A stretch of 64,000 nucleotides of DNA. It comes from an uncultured Lachnospiraceae bacterium (lineage in GTDB: Bacteria; Bacillota; Clostridia; Lachnospirales; Lachnospiraceae). The notes beneath the pieces were generated by a model. The model made no database searches, had not been told where the DNA came from, and saw only the letters and a program-made list of their open reading frames with translations. Position numbers and translations under genes: made by a program. Position 1 is the first letter of the stretch. Each line of letters starts with the position of its first letter. The stretch covers positions 1 through 64,000 of the forward strand of contig CAJUBE010000006.1 of assembly GCA_910584725.1 (NCBI GenBank), given 5' to 3'. Positions 1 to 7,395 of this stretch are shown here, piece by piece.

Positions 1-326
1 ATACTGTCGAAAATAAAATGCTTTTTCCGTCTACTATAAAGTGCCGCGTTACACCGAAGCCATATGATCAAAACGATACTGAGAACAACACCAATAATAA
101 CGGTTGTTATGAACTCGCTGCGGGTGTCAACCAGAGCATCCTTGTATTTCTGTTTCCGCTGTTCCTCCTTGTTTTGGGCTTGCTGCTGTTGATTCTTTCG
201 GGTCTGTTCCGCGCAGGTATCGCACATGCAGGGCGTATACTTTTCAGCGCACTCCTTACACAATCCCTTCCCACATTTTTGACAGGTTGCGACTGCTTCC
301 CTTTCCGTGTGGTTAAAACATTTCAT
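1..326 (-). CDS. B-box-type zinc-finger membrane protein, 3' part outside window
   Basis: The reading frame starts at an ATG (326-324) preceded by a strong GAGGAGG ribosome site and runs off the left edge, so about 108 residues are visible. The N-terminal 45 residues hold a Cys/His-rich B-box-like zinc-binding pattern: MKCFNHTE, then CQKCGKGLCKECAEKY, then CMCDTC. A Gln/Lys-rich linker follows, then one hydrophobic segment at about residues 75-92. Bacterial proteins of this kind are membrane proteins of unknown role that carry a cytoplasmic zinc finger. The plus-strand frame over the same bases is a shadow. The zinc finger is directly visible; the function is not known. Confidence 0.8.
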   Translation of the reverse strand, partial: MKCFNHTEREAVATCQKCGKGLCKECAEKYTPCMCDTCAEQTRKNQQQQAQNKEEQRKQKYKDALVDTRSEFITTVIIGVVLSIVLIIWLRCNAALYSRRKKHFIFDS

Positions 327-423
327 GACATAACTCCTCCTCTTATCCTGATTTATCTGCAGTATGGTTTTTTCGTGATCCGCTGTTTCCCTCTCATACC
401 ATTTCCATTTTACACCCCCCCCC

Positions 424-468
424 GAAAAAAAGTCAATCGTTTCATTGGTTTACACCTATGAAACGATT
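424..468 (-). terminator. Rho-independent terminator of the sigma-factor gene
   Basis: Perfect 11-base inverted repeat AATCGTTTCAT (435-445) and ATGAAACGATT (458-468). On the minus strand it is followed by GACTTTTTTTC, a T tract placed to end transcription from the sigma gene that stops at 513. Confidence 0.75.
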
Positions 469-512
469 GAACAAAAAGGGGGGTTGCATTTTTTCTAATT
501 TTTTAAAAATTT

Positions 513-2435
513 TTAATCAAGCACATGAATATCTTCGGTAATGGGCTGTCCCAAGGGAAGCGATGTGTCGCTGGGCCAATAGGAATGGGTCGGATCAATG
601 CTGAACGTGATATGCTGCCCCTCATACTGTTCCATACCGTCAGCCTCTTCAATACTGATCATCCTTGCCTCACTGCTAAAATAGTCATCATCTGCTCCAC
701 TGTGAAGGCGCAAAAACTGCGGCGTATCCAATAAAATCACGCGATAGGTCCTGCTTTGGGCATACTCCATCCAACGCTCATCGAAAGCATTCGCATCAGG
801 TTCTCCCTGCAGTTCGACTATTTCGTCATAACCGTATGTGCCGACAGAGCCGGTGAGCACAATGCGGTCACCATCGGTGGGAAGCGCACCATTGTCGGCA
901 GACCCGGACGTCGATGTCTCCCCCGAATCAGACGCTGCCCCGTCATCCAGCGCGGACAGATCCCCAATCTCGTGCCATTCGATCTCAATAAAGGTAATCG
1001 AGTCAGGCAGCTGGTCGATCCGCCCTGTCCAAATGGTATCCTGATTGAGAGAATCTCCGTCCAGCGTAATTCGTGTCACATCGCCTTCCCCGGTTCCGCC
1101 GGACCATGCCGAACTCATCATTCCGTATCCGTCCCCTGCCATGGAGAGGCCGCCGCGGATACCGCTTCCAATCGCTTCCACAGGATGATAAACTGTCTTC
1201 GTGTTCGGATCATATTGGAAAACGAGCGTATTTTTCGCGTACGCCCACCCTCCTTCTTCCTTTTCCAGCAGCAGTGTCCGCACCGGATCATTCGGCTGCA
1301 TCTGTACCAGCGCATAGCGATACCCTATCGTCTCAAGGTCCGGGATGGCTTCCCCATATTCATAACTGTCCGCCTGGCTGATGATGATACGGTACTGCTC
1401 CCGCGCCTCATCGACAGGATCATCTTCCTCCGGTTCCTCCTCGATGAGAGCGGGTTCCTCCGATTCTTCGTCAATGAAAGCAGTTTCTTCCGGCTCCTCG
1501 TCAATAACTTCCTCAATGGCTGCCGGTTCCTGCTGCTCGATCAGTCGATCGGCAATCCGCGGCACGCCAAACGCGCCCAGCCCGACAACTGCAACGGCGG
1601 AAAACGCAATGAGACCAATTTTCAATGCGCCAATGCTGCCAACCGCCGTGGCTGCTCCCACGGGCTGCGAAGCTAAGATGTTTTGAAGCATCCGACCATC
1701 CGGTGCCTCGGCCGCATAAACCTTTTGATTGCGGAACAGCAGAAGCAGGAACGGAATCGGAGCCAGACCGTAAAGCTTCGTACCCTGTTTTTCCAGTTCC
1801 AGCACTTTCTTTTCGATTTTCTTGCGTCCATACATCAGGCGGCTCTTGACCGCGCTCTCAGAGACACCCATGGCATCGGCAATCTCTTTTACCGACATCT
1901 CCTCATAGTAAAACATGCCGATGGCAGCACGCTGATCCTCAGGCAATTCTTCAATGATCTCGCGAATCAGACGTTTTGTCTCCTCCTGATCGATGACCTG
2001 ATCTGGAAGGTTCTCACTGCGCTCATCCGGAAACATTTCCTCCATGGCCGTATCCTGCCCTTCGCCTGAGCCTAACTCCGTAAACAGCATAGGGCGCTTC
2101 TTTTTCAGCCAATCTCTGGCTGTGTTAGCAGCGATCTGCCGTACCCACGGCAAAAATTTCGTATCGCCCTGAAAACTGTCCAGATGCGCAAATGCTTTTA
2201 TGTAAGTGTCCTGTACAATGTCAAACACCGCATCCTGATCCTTGATCATAGACCTGACCGTGTAAAAGACCTTACTGTAAGTCTTTTCATACAAGGCGCT
2301 GACAGCTTCCTGATCGCCTGTGCGCGCTGCCGCCACCAACTCTGCTAACTCGTCGCCCTGTAAGACAGCCTTGCCGCAATACGGACAAAATTTAGAATCA
2401 TCCGTGATTTGTTTTCCACAAAAAATACAGTACAT
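513..2435 (-). CDS. ECF-like sigma-70 factor with N-terminal zinc ribbon and membrane-anchored C-terminal domain
   Basis: A 640-residue protein built of several parts. Residues 1-22 are a zinc ribbon (CIFCGK and CPYCGK pairs). Residues about 35-115 are sigma region 2, with DIVQDTYIKAF and the promoter-melting stretch WVRQIAANTARDWL. Residues about 160-210 are region 4, with ELPEDQRAA and MSVKEIADAMGVSESAVK. A hydrophobic segment follows at about 265-290, then an acidic Glu/Asp-rich linker at about 300-345 and a C-terminal domain of about 300 residues with no family I recognise. ECF sigma factors are normally under 200 residues, so this looks like a sigma factor joined to its own membrane tether. 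The start ATG lies 3 bases after the stop of a 41-residue gene, and the ribosome site AGGAGGA overlaps the end of that gene. Confidence 0.85.
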   Translation of the reverse strand: MYCIFCGKQITDDSKFCPYCGKAVLQGDELAELVAAARTGDQEAVSALYEKTYSKVFYTVRSMIKDQDAVFDIVQDTYIKAFAHLDSFQGDTKFLPWVRQIAANTARDWLKKKRPMLFTELGSGEGQDTAMEEMFPDERSENLPDQVIDQEETKRLIREIIEELPEDQRAAIGMFYYEEMSVKEIADAMGVSESAVKSRLMYGRKKIEKKVLELEKQGTKLYGLAPIPFLLLLFRNQKVYAAEAPDGRMLQNILASQPVGAATAVGSIGALKIGLIAFSAVAVVGLGAFGVPRIADRLIEQQEPAAIEEVIDEEPEETAFIDEESEEPALIEEEPEEDDPVDEAREQYRIIISQADSYEYGEAIPDLETIGYRYALVQMQPNDPVRTLLLEKEEGGWAYAKNTLVFQYDPNTKTVYHPVEAIGSGIRGGLSMAGDGYGMMSSAWSGGTGEGDVTRITLDGDSLNQDTIWTGRIDQLPDSITFIEIEWHEIGDLSALDDGAASDSGETSTSGSADNGALPTDGDRIVLTGSVGTYGYDEIVELQGEPDANAFDERWMEYAQSRTYRVILLDTPQFLRLHSGADDDYFSSEARMISIEEADGMEQYEGQHITFSIDPTHSYWPSDTSLPLGQPITEDIHVLD

Positions 2436-2438
2436 CGT

Positions 2439-2564
2439 TTATTGATCCTCCTCTTTCGTTTTTTGTTCCACAATACTCCGCAGCATATCCGCCTTTTTCG
2501 CCTCATCTATCGGGAATAATTCGATGGCCGCCTGAATGATATGCCTGATGAAATCATACGGCAT
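2439..2564 (-). CDS. Small 41-residue protein upstream of the sigma factor
   Basis: A short frame beginning MPYDFIRH and ending EEDQ, with a strong ribosome site (GGAGGGAGAGT before the ATG at 2564). It ends 3 bases before the sigma gene, so the two are probably translationally coupled. A longer frame extends upstream to 2723 but has no ribosome site there and includes the promoter region, so the internal ATG was chosen. The sequence is amphipathic and charged, with no membrane segment. I do not recognise the family. A role as partner of the sigma protein is only suggested by position. Confidence 0.6.
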   Translation of the reverse strand: MPYDFIRHIIQAAIELFPIDEAKKADMLRSIVEQKTKEEDQ

Positions 2565-2649
2565 ACTCTCCCTCCTTTCGTCCTGCCGGGATGTGGTTCC
2601 TACACCCATAGAACGAACAGGCGGCATCGTCGGTTGCAGATATCTCACA

Positions 2650-2678
2650 ATTCTAAATAAAAAAAGCCTGTTAGTCAA
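2650..2678 (-). promoter_or_regulatory. Sigma-A promoter for the small ORF and sigma factor
   Basis: On the minus strand TTGACT (2678-2673), a 17-base spacer and TAGAAT (2655-2650). Start of transcription is expected near 2643, giving a leader of about 80 bases. The same area holds AAGCCTG/CAGGCTT arms (2664-2670 and 2700-2706) that could form a weak terminator for the upstream gene. Confidence 0.6.
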
Positions 2679-2802
2679 TCCTGTTATGAACTGAACTCTC
2701 AGGCTTCCCATACTATTTTTCACTTCACCCTGTTAAAAACTATAGAGGCTTAACATAGACATCTATTTTATTTTACACTCAAATAGTGTATACAAAATCC
2801 CC

Positions 2803-3153
2803 TCACTTATGCCCCCGCGCTCTATCATACATGCGCTCGAGCCTGTTATGGTAAGCAATCATCGCAAAAAGACCGCCAAACACCTCCGCCATACACAAAT
2901 ACGCCGCAGCAAGCTCTCCAAAGGGCATCCCGCACACATAACAGACAATAAGACCCAGCCCATATAAAACCCACATTAGACCATGCTTCCGATTATAAGC
3001 ACCCACATCCGTGATCTCCTCTTTCCGGGGCGGCTCGTTACCCGCCCAAAACCCGACCGGCTCTTTGCTCCGATACTGCACAATCCCGAGAATAATAAGG
3101 GGACTTGCACAGAACAGCAGCACGACTGCTGAAAAAATAATTTCCGCCATCAT
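2803..3153 (-). CDS. Small integral membrane protein
   Basis: 116 residues with hydrophobic segments at about 4-25, 58-78 and 83-100. A polar loop carries FWAGNEPPRKEEITD and the stretch DVGAYNRKHGLMW, a pattern I associate with small Firmicute membrane proteins of the DUF3784 type, without certainty. It starts 1 base after the stop of the preceding gene and is the last gene of a padR-led operon. An ATG one codon further in has a slightly better distance from the ribosome site, so the start may be 3150. The function is unknown. Confidence 0.6.
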   Translation of the reverse strand: MMAEIIFSAVVLLFCASPLIILGIVQYRSKEPVGFWAGNEPPRKEEITDVGAYNRKHGLMWVLYGLGLIVCYVCGMPFGELAAAYLCMAEVFGGLFAMIAYHNRLERMYDRARGHK

Positions 3154-3154
3154 C

Positions 3155-3802
3155 CTACCTCACATAAATTCCCGCCAAACGCATATCTTCGTCATACGAC
3201 AGCCTGTAGGTAACGCTCACGTTCTCATAGGCAACCGTCATCTCCCCGACCGCCAGATGCTTGTTTCCCTGTATCACTTCCGCTATATACACCGCGCCAA
3301 ACTGCTTTCGTTCTCCCCAGTCGTCGGACAGCGTTTTCCGCATACTTTCTCTCGTCTCCGCATTCAAAAACGACTGCATCTGTGGAATGGCATTCTCCTG
3401 TAACGCGGCATACTCTTCCGCATCCAGCAGCTCAACAGTCTCCTTCATGGCCGCTTCGACTTCCTCTTTGTCAAAAAACCTGCTCTTCTCTATATCCACG
3501 GTTTTGGGAAACATCCAATATACCGCCATTCCAAGGAAAAACAATATCAGAACAATGGAAATCACAATTTTCAAAACCCTGTTTCCGGCATACCGCTTCT
3601 GCTCCTCCACTGAAATATTTTCGTTAAAGCCGTCCGCAATTTCCTCCGCCTTACCCATCCGGGAAATAATATCTTCCAGTCGTTCCCCCTGATTTTCCCG
3701 CGCCTGCATATCTGCCAGAAGCTGCCTTTTGATCTCTCTTTTTCTTTTTTCGCCGCATTTAAGTTTTCTCGCAACGGCGTTTACATACCTTTTTTCATCC
3801 AT
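3155..3802 (-). CDS. DUF1700/HAAS-like membrane protein with DUF3887-like C-terminal domain
   Basis: 215 residues. The N-terminal helical domain (about 1-65: KRYVNAVARKLKC, KREIKRQLLADM, GKAEEIADGFNE) matches the domain usually encoded next to PadR regulators (DUF1700 or HAAS-type). A single membrane helix at about 75-95 leads to an external domain (about 105-215) resembling DUF3887, which sits on surface proteins of Gram-positives. The start is 3 bases after the padR stop. PadR plus a HAAS-domain membrane protein is a common arrangement in which the regulator controls its membrane partners. The exact role is unknown. Confidence 0.7.
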   Translation of the reverse strand: MDEKRYVNAVARKLKCGEKRKREIKRQLLADMQARENQGERLEDIISRMGKAEEIADGFNENISVEEQKRYAGNRVLKIVISIVLILFFLGMAVYWMFPKTVDIEKSRFFDKEEVEAAMKETVELLDAEEYAALQENAIPQMQSFLNAETRESMRKTLSDDWGERKQFGAVYIAEVIQGNKHLAVGEMTVAYENVSVTYRLSYDEDMRLAGIYVR

Positions 3803-3805
3803 TGC

Positions 3806-4153
3806 CTAATCCTCCATGATTTTTCCTACTCCATCGGAAATCCGTTTCCAGACTTCCACTATTTCGGCAAGCGTCCTTTTCCCCTCTTCGGTAATTTCGT
3901 AATACTTTCTTGGCACCTGTTTCCCAACAGCCTCGCTCCACCTACTCACCACCAGACCATCGTCCTCCAGCCGGTAAAGGATCGGATATAGCGTACCGTC
4001 CTTCAGCAAAAAAATTTCTCCGCTCTTCTCTCTCAACTCCTGAATAATCTGATATCCGTACTTAACCTCAGTTTTCAGCATTCTCAGAACAAGCATATCC
4101 AAAACACCCTTCTTCATTTGCCTTTCGTATTTATCATTCATAATGCCCTTCAT
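3806..4153 (-). CDS. PadR family transcriptional regulator
   Basis: 115 residues with the PadR winged helix: KKGVLDMLVLRML, YGYQIIQEL, DGTLYPILYRLEDDGLV and PRKYYEITEEGKRTL. It is the length of the short PadR-s2 class (one wHTH plus a dimer helix). Two starts are possible, 4153 or 4141 (MNDKYERQ); the second has AAGGGC just upstream. The gene leads a three-gene operon with two membrane proteins and probably represses its own promoter at 4264-4292, as is usual for the family. Confidence 0.88.
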   Translation of the reverse strand: MKGIMNDKYERQMKKGVLDMLVLRMLKTEVKYGYQIIQELREKSGEIFLLKDGTLYPILYRLEDDGLVVSRWSEAVGKQVPRKYYEITEEGKRTLAEIVEVWKRISDGVGKIMED

Positions 4154-4242
4154 TTCCGCCTATTCTATCATTTCACCAATTTCGCCACCGGTAATACACA
4201 AACGCCAATCCTGTATATAAAATTGTGGGATACGCTATTTTG

Positions 4243-4292
4243 ATGCTTTGCATTACTAAGTATATTATATAATCAATCTATAACAAAGTCAA
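4243..4292 (-). promoter_or_regulatory. padR promoter with candidate operators
   Basis: The minus strand carries TTGACT (4292-4287), a 17-base spacer and TATAAT (4269-4264). Just downstream are two short dyads, TACTTAGTA (4262-4254) and ATGCAAAGCAT (4253-4243). Dyads of the ATGC/GCAT kind around the start point fit PadR autorepression. The promoter is clear; the operator role is inferred. Confidence 0.65.
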
Positions 4293-4315
4293 CATCTGTC
4301 TCTGCCTATACGCAC

Positions 4316-4353
4316 AAAAGGCGGGCCCCTGCCACGCAGTGTTCCCGCCTTTT
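4316..4353 (-). terminator. Terminator after the GH3 gene
   Basis: Inverted repeat AAAAGGCGGG (4316-4325) and CCCGCCTTTT (4344-4353). On the minus strand the right arm ends in TTTT, placing it as the end of the GH3 transcript; the symmetry could stop transcription in both directions. Just beside it lies TCTGCCTATACGC (4301-4313), a word repeated at 31933 and, with one change, at 38804. Confidence 0.75.
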
Positions 4354-4372
4354 ATATTTATATTATTTGTAT

Positions 4373-5875
4373 CTAGTTGTCCAGTTTCCCCGCGCACTTC
4401 ACACGGTAAATCCGATTCAGGGACTCGTTGATCCGCTCCTCCGAAAGCGTCCCGTCCTGCACCGCTGCAAGCACCGCATTGTACGCCTTTTCAAAATCCT
4501 CCGGCATAAGCAGCATATCCGCTCCAGCCTCCAGCGCCATCACCGCCGCCTCCTCGGGCGTATAATAATCCGTAATCGCCGTCATATCCAGCGCATCCGT
4601 AATGACCACGCCCTCAAATCCCAGCTCTCCCCGCAGAATATCGGTAATCACCTTTTTCGACAGGGAACTTGGCACATTATCCTCGTCCAGCGCAGGCGCC
4701 GTGGCATGGCTCACCATCACAAAATCCGCCCCGGCTTCTATACCTGCGGAAAAAGGCACAAAATCCGAAGCCCGCATTTCCTCCAGTGACTTTGTAATCT
4801 CCACCCTCCCGTCATGGGTATCCTCAGAAGTGCTGCCCAGCCCCGGAAAATGCTTCAGGCAGGCGCTCACGCCCGTCCCCTCGATTCCGTTCACCGCGCC
4901 GGTAACCATCTCGCCCACCATCTGAGGGTCTGAGCCAAAGGAGCGGTTTCCAAGCGCGCTGTCTTCCCCGGCCACATCCGCAACCGGCGCAAAGTCCACA
5001 TTAAAGCCAAGCTCATTCAGATAAGAACCAATCGTCGTTCCCGCCTCGACCGCCTGGGAAGTGTCTCCTCCTGCGCCGATTGAGGCCATGTCTTCCACCT
5101 TTGTCACCTCAACCTTACTGTTTGCGACCCTGCTGACATCACCGCCCTCCTCGTCCACGGCAAGAAAAATCGGGTAATTGCTCTTGGATGCCGTACTGGA
5201 AAGCATCGTTGTGATCTGCTCCTTATCCAGAATATTCTGGCTAAAGTAGATCAGTCCGCCCACCGCATATTGATTTAAGGCTTCCTGCGTGCCGTCTCCG
5301 GCCTGAGTCGCCGTCCTTACACCCGTGATTGCCTCCGGCGTCACCATAAAGAGACCTGCCACCTTATCTTCAATAGACATTTCTGAGTAATAGGACTCCG
5401 CCAGTCCACCTAAAATATCTTCTTCCTCCGCAGGCTCTTCCTCCGCAGGCTCCGGCGTATCAATAACCATCTCTTCCTCCGGCGGCTCCTGCGCGGCTGC
5501 CTCTTCCTTCGCCTTCTCTTCCTCCGCCGCCTGCTTTTTCTGTTTCACGAAGGAGGCCGCCTTTCTTCCAACTGCGATGCCGCCCGCGGCAACACCTATC
5601 GCCAGAAAAGCGATTACCAGATAGACGATCACCTGATTGCGAATCCTGCGTCTGCGTCTGTATGCGCGGCGTTCATCTTCATCCCACTCCTCGTCGTCTT
5701 CTTCATCATCCTCTATCTCATCCTCATCTTCTTCGTCCTCATCCTCCTCTATCTCATCTTCCTCCTCTTCTTCCTCCAGTTCCGTCTCTTCCTCATCGAG
5801 CTCCTCGTCCGAATATCCCCTTCTTCTCTTATGCGGTTTTCCCATCGACTGTAACCATGTCCTTTCTGAAATCAT
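4373..5875 (-). CDS. Membrane-anchored glycoside hydrolase family 3 (NagZ-like beta-N-acetylhexosaminidase)
   Basis: 500 residues. About residues 20-70 form an almost purely Asp/Glu segment, followed by RRAYRRRRR and one membrane helix (about 80-103), an acidic/Pro linker and a GH3 catalytic domain (about 155-495). The domain shows the substrate-binding KHFPGLG, the Asp-His acid/base dyad in SEDTHDGR typical of the NagZ branch, and the nucleophile region VVITDALDM. NagZ-like enzymes remove beta-1,4-GlcNAc from peptidoglycan or muropeptides. Topology implies a cytoplasmic acidic tail and an external enzyme. The first ATG (5875) has only a close AGGA; an ATG at 5845 (MGKPHKRRR) is an alternative. 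Confidence 0.85.
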   Translation of the reverse strand: MISERTWLQSMGKPHKRRRGYSDEELDEEETELEEEEEEDEIEEDEDEEDEDEIEDDEEDDEEWDEDERRAYRRRRRIRNQVIVYLVIAFLAIGVAAGGIAVGRKAASFVKQKKQAAEEEKAKEEAAAQEPPEEEMVIDTPEPAEEEPAEEEDILGGLAESYYSEMSIEDKVAGLFMVTPEAITGVRTATQAGDGTQEALNQYAVGGLIYFSQNILDKEQITTMLSSTASKSNYPIFLAVDEEGGDVSRVANSKVEVTKVEDMASIGAGGDTSQAVEAGTTIGSYLNELGFNVDFAPVADVAGEDSALGNRSFGSDPQMVGEMVTGAVNGIEGTGVSACLKHFPGLGSTSEDTHDGRVEITKSLEEMRASDFVPFSAGIEAGADFVMVSHATAPALDEDNVPSSLSKKVITDILRGELGFEGVVITDALDMTAITDYYTPEEAAVMALEAGADMLLMPEDFEKAYNAVLAAVQDGTLSEERINESLNRIYRVKCAGKLDN

Positions 5876-5927
5876 TTATCCTGACAGTTTTCGTATTTCA
5901 CACTCCCAAAATGCGCACCATACAAGA

Positions 5928-5951
5928 TATAGTATGCATAAGTATACTATA
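5928..5951. promoter_or_regulatory. Inverted repeat upstream of the GH3 gene
   Basis: Perfect 8-base arms TATAGTAT (5928-5935) and ATACTATA (5944-5951) with an 8-base spacer, about 55 bases upstream of the GH3 start. It overlaps the only AT-rich stretch where a promoter would be expected, so it may be an operator or part of the -10 region. Confidence 0.35.
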
Positions 5952-6022
5952 ACCTATTTTTAGTGGAAAAGCCACCCCGATTTTATTAAGATTCGTATAA
6001 GAAAAAATGAAAGAAAAAGACA

Positions 6023-6063
6023 ATGCGAAACGGGTATTCATTCTCTAAGGAATCAATACCCGT
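6023..6063 (-). terminator. Terminator of the purine-rich transcript
   Basis: Stem ACGGGTATT (6030-6038) with AATACCCGT (6055-6063), extended inside by ATTC/GAAT. On the minus strand the stem is followed by a T-rich stretch (TTTCGCATTGTCTTTTT). It closes a transcript expected from the promoter at 6399-6426. Confidence 0.6.
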
Positions 6064-6392
6064 CTCTAAAACTCACTGTCCAATGGCCCTTACCTCCGTC
6101 TTTTCCCTCACGTCCTCTTTCCATCTCTTCTCTCGTATCTCTGATACTGTGGCGTCTGTTCCCTCTCTCCCCTCGGATTTCTTCTCTTTTCTATGATCCG
6201 CTCTCTTCTCTTCTTCTATGGGAGCTTTCCCGGGACTCTTTTCTGATTCGCCATCCTCAACCATGTACTCGATTCCGCTCGTCTTTTTCAGTGGTCTCCT
6301 ATTCACTTGTAGCTCTCTGATGTGTTACTTTAAGTTTTTGGTGGACCGTACCTCGCTTTCTTTTAGTTTATCTATGTGAAGTGTTTCTTTAT
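6030..6392 (-). ncRNA. Purine-rich transcript of about 360 bases; structured RNA or small basic/acidic protein
   Basis: A near-consensus promoter (6399-6426) and a terminator (6023-6063) bracket a minus-strand segment made largely of A and G. It contains small hairpins, for example GTATC-AGA-GATAC and GGGA-AAGC-TCCC. A 77-codon frame (6306-6073) begins with GTG, has no good ribosome site, and would encode a highly charged protein (rich in Glu, Lys, Arg) using AGA/AGG for most arginines, unlike the neighbours. It does not resemble the conserved sequences I know for tmRNA, RNase P RNA or SRP RNA. Being a transcription unit is well supported; whether it is RNA or protein is open. Confidence 0.4.
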
Positions 6393-6398
6393 GAGTTT

Positions 6399-6426
6399 AT
6401 TATATCACCTGAGTTTAATTTGTCAA
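6399..6426 (-). promoter_or_regulatory. Strong sigma-A promoter of the purine-rich transcript
   Basis: The minus strand carries TTGACA (6426-6421), a 16-base spacer and TATAAT (6404-6399), both perfect consensus hexamers. Expected start of transcription is about 6392. Confidence 0.75.
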
Positions 6427-6507
6427 CACATTTTTTGAAATTTTTTTGAAAATTTTTACTTTGTTCTATATCGTATATTATTTTCTCATTATATTATATA
6501 TATTTGC

Positions 6508-6524
6508 AAATTGACAGTCAATTT
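6508..6524. promoter_or_regulatory. 17-base perfect palindrome, operator candidate
   Basis: AAATTGAC-A-GTCAATTT reads identically on both strands. It lies in the AT-rich divergent region between the purine-rich transcript and the LUD gene. Its perfect symmetry suggests a binding site for a dimeric regulator. Confidence 0.4.
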
Positions 6525-6613
6525 AAAGTGAAAAATCGGACGTTTCTTTCCACACCTCCACCATACACTGTCGGAATCAGCGCCAAAATGCCCGTCTGAT
6601 ACCAATTCCCTGC

Positions 6614-6643
6614 TTGCGCCGCCCCAAGGCGGAGTGATACAAT
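6614..6643 (+). promoter_or_regulatory. Possible extended -10 promoter of the LUD gene
   Basis: TTGCGC (6614-6619), an 18-base spacer and TACAAT (6638-6643) with a TG extension at 6635-6636. A hairpin-like CCGCC-CCAA-GGCGG (6619-6632) fills the spacer. Confidence 0.4.
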
Positions 6644-6686
6644 AAGAAAAGACTGCAATACGATCTTATGATTTGGAGGAATACAT

Positions 6687-7322
6687 ATGACACCTAAAAA
6701 AACTGCACTGGCCAGACAGGCGGAAACCATTATTAAAAATCTGGAAAAAAGAAATATGGAGGGCTATTATTTCGAGTCGTCGTCAGCCTGCGTTGACGCA
6801 ATTCTCGCAGCAATACCTTCCGGCGCAATAATCGGCTGGGGCGGAAGCGAGACTTTGAAGGAATGCGGTCTGATGGACGCTATTCACGGCGGCTCCTATG
6901 AACTGCTGGATCGCAGCGCTGCGAAAACACCGGAAGAATCGCGCCAGATTTACGCCAGAACCGTGCTTGCCGACTATTTTCTTATGAGCACCAACGCCAT
7001 CACTTTAGGCGGTGAACTCATTAATATTGACGGCAACGGCAACCGTGTCGCCTGTCTGATTCAGGGTCCTTCCAACGTTATCGTCATAGCTGGCATGAAT
7101 AAGGTTGTTCCCGACACGGAAAGCGGTGTCGCCAGGGTCAGGAACATGGCCTCTCCCGCCAACGCAATCCGTTTGGAGCGGAATCTCCCCTGCGCAGCGA
7201 CGGGTGCCTGCCACGACTGCCTTTCTCCAGAGTGCTTCTGCTGTCAGGTTGTCGTGACAAGGCGGAGTATGCATCCGGGCAGAATCAAAGTCTACCTCGT
7301 GGGCGAAGAACTGGGCTATTAA
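6687..7322 (+). CDS. LUD-domain protein (LutC/YkgG-like, DUF162)
   Basis: 211 residues covering one LUD domain. It shows the typical GWGGSETLKECGL, the TNAITLGGELINIDGNGNRV motif and VARVRNMASPANAIRL. The tail adds a Cys cluster (CHDCLSPECFCC). LUD proteins are linked to lactate or other 2-hydroxyacid oxidation (LutABC), but stand-alone LUD genes of clostridia have no settled substrate. The start has GGAGG 8 bases upstream. It is one of few plus-strand genes here, is not in an operon, and ends at a clear terminator. Confidence 0.85.
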   Translation: MTPKKTALARQAETIIKNLEKRNMEGYYFESSSACVDAILAAIPSGAIIGWGGSETLKECGLMDAIHGGSYELLDRSAAKTPEESRQIYARTVLADYFLMSTNAITLGGELINIDGNGNRVACLIQGPSNVIVIAGMNKVVPDTESGVARVRNMASPANAIRLERNLPCAATGACHDCLSPECFCCQVVVTRRSMHPGRIKVYLVGEELGY

Positions 7323-7345
7323 TGAAAAGCGTGTACATGAAGAAA

Positions 7346-7380
7346 GACCGGAGCTGATAAAACTCCGGTCCTTTTCTTTT
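7346..7380 (+). terminator. Terminator of the LUD gene
   Basis: GACCGGAG (7346-7353) and CTCCGGTC (7363-7370) followed by CTTTTCTTTT. It sits between two convergent genes. Confidence 0.85.
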
Positions 7381-7395
7381 ATTGTATCATCATGT

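Noticed and set aside
18..461. Plus-strand hydrophobic protein at the left edge
   Set aside because: The minus strand encodes a clear zinc-finger protein with a strong ribosome site over the same bases, and a terminator covers the end.
5637..5963. Plus-strand poly-serine protein
   Set aside because: It is the antisense reading of the acidic Asp/Glu codons of the GH3 gene.
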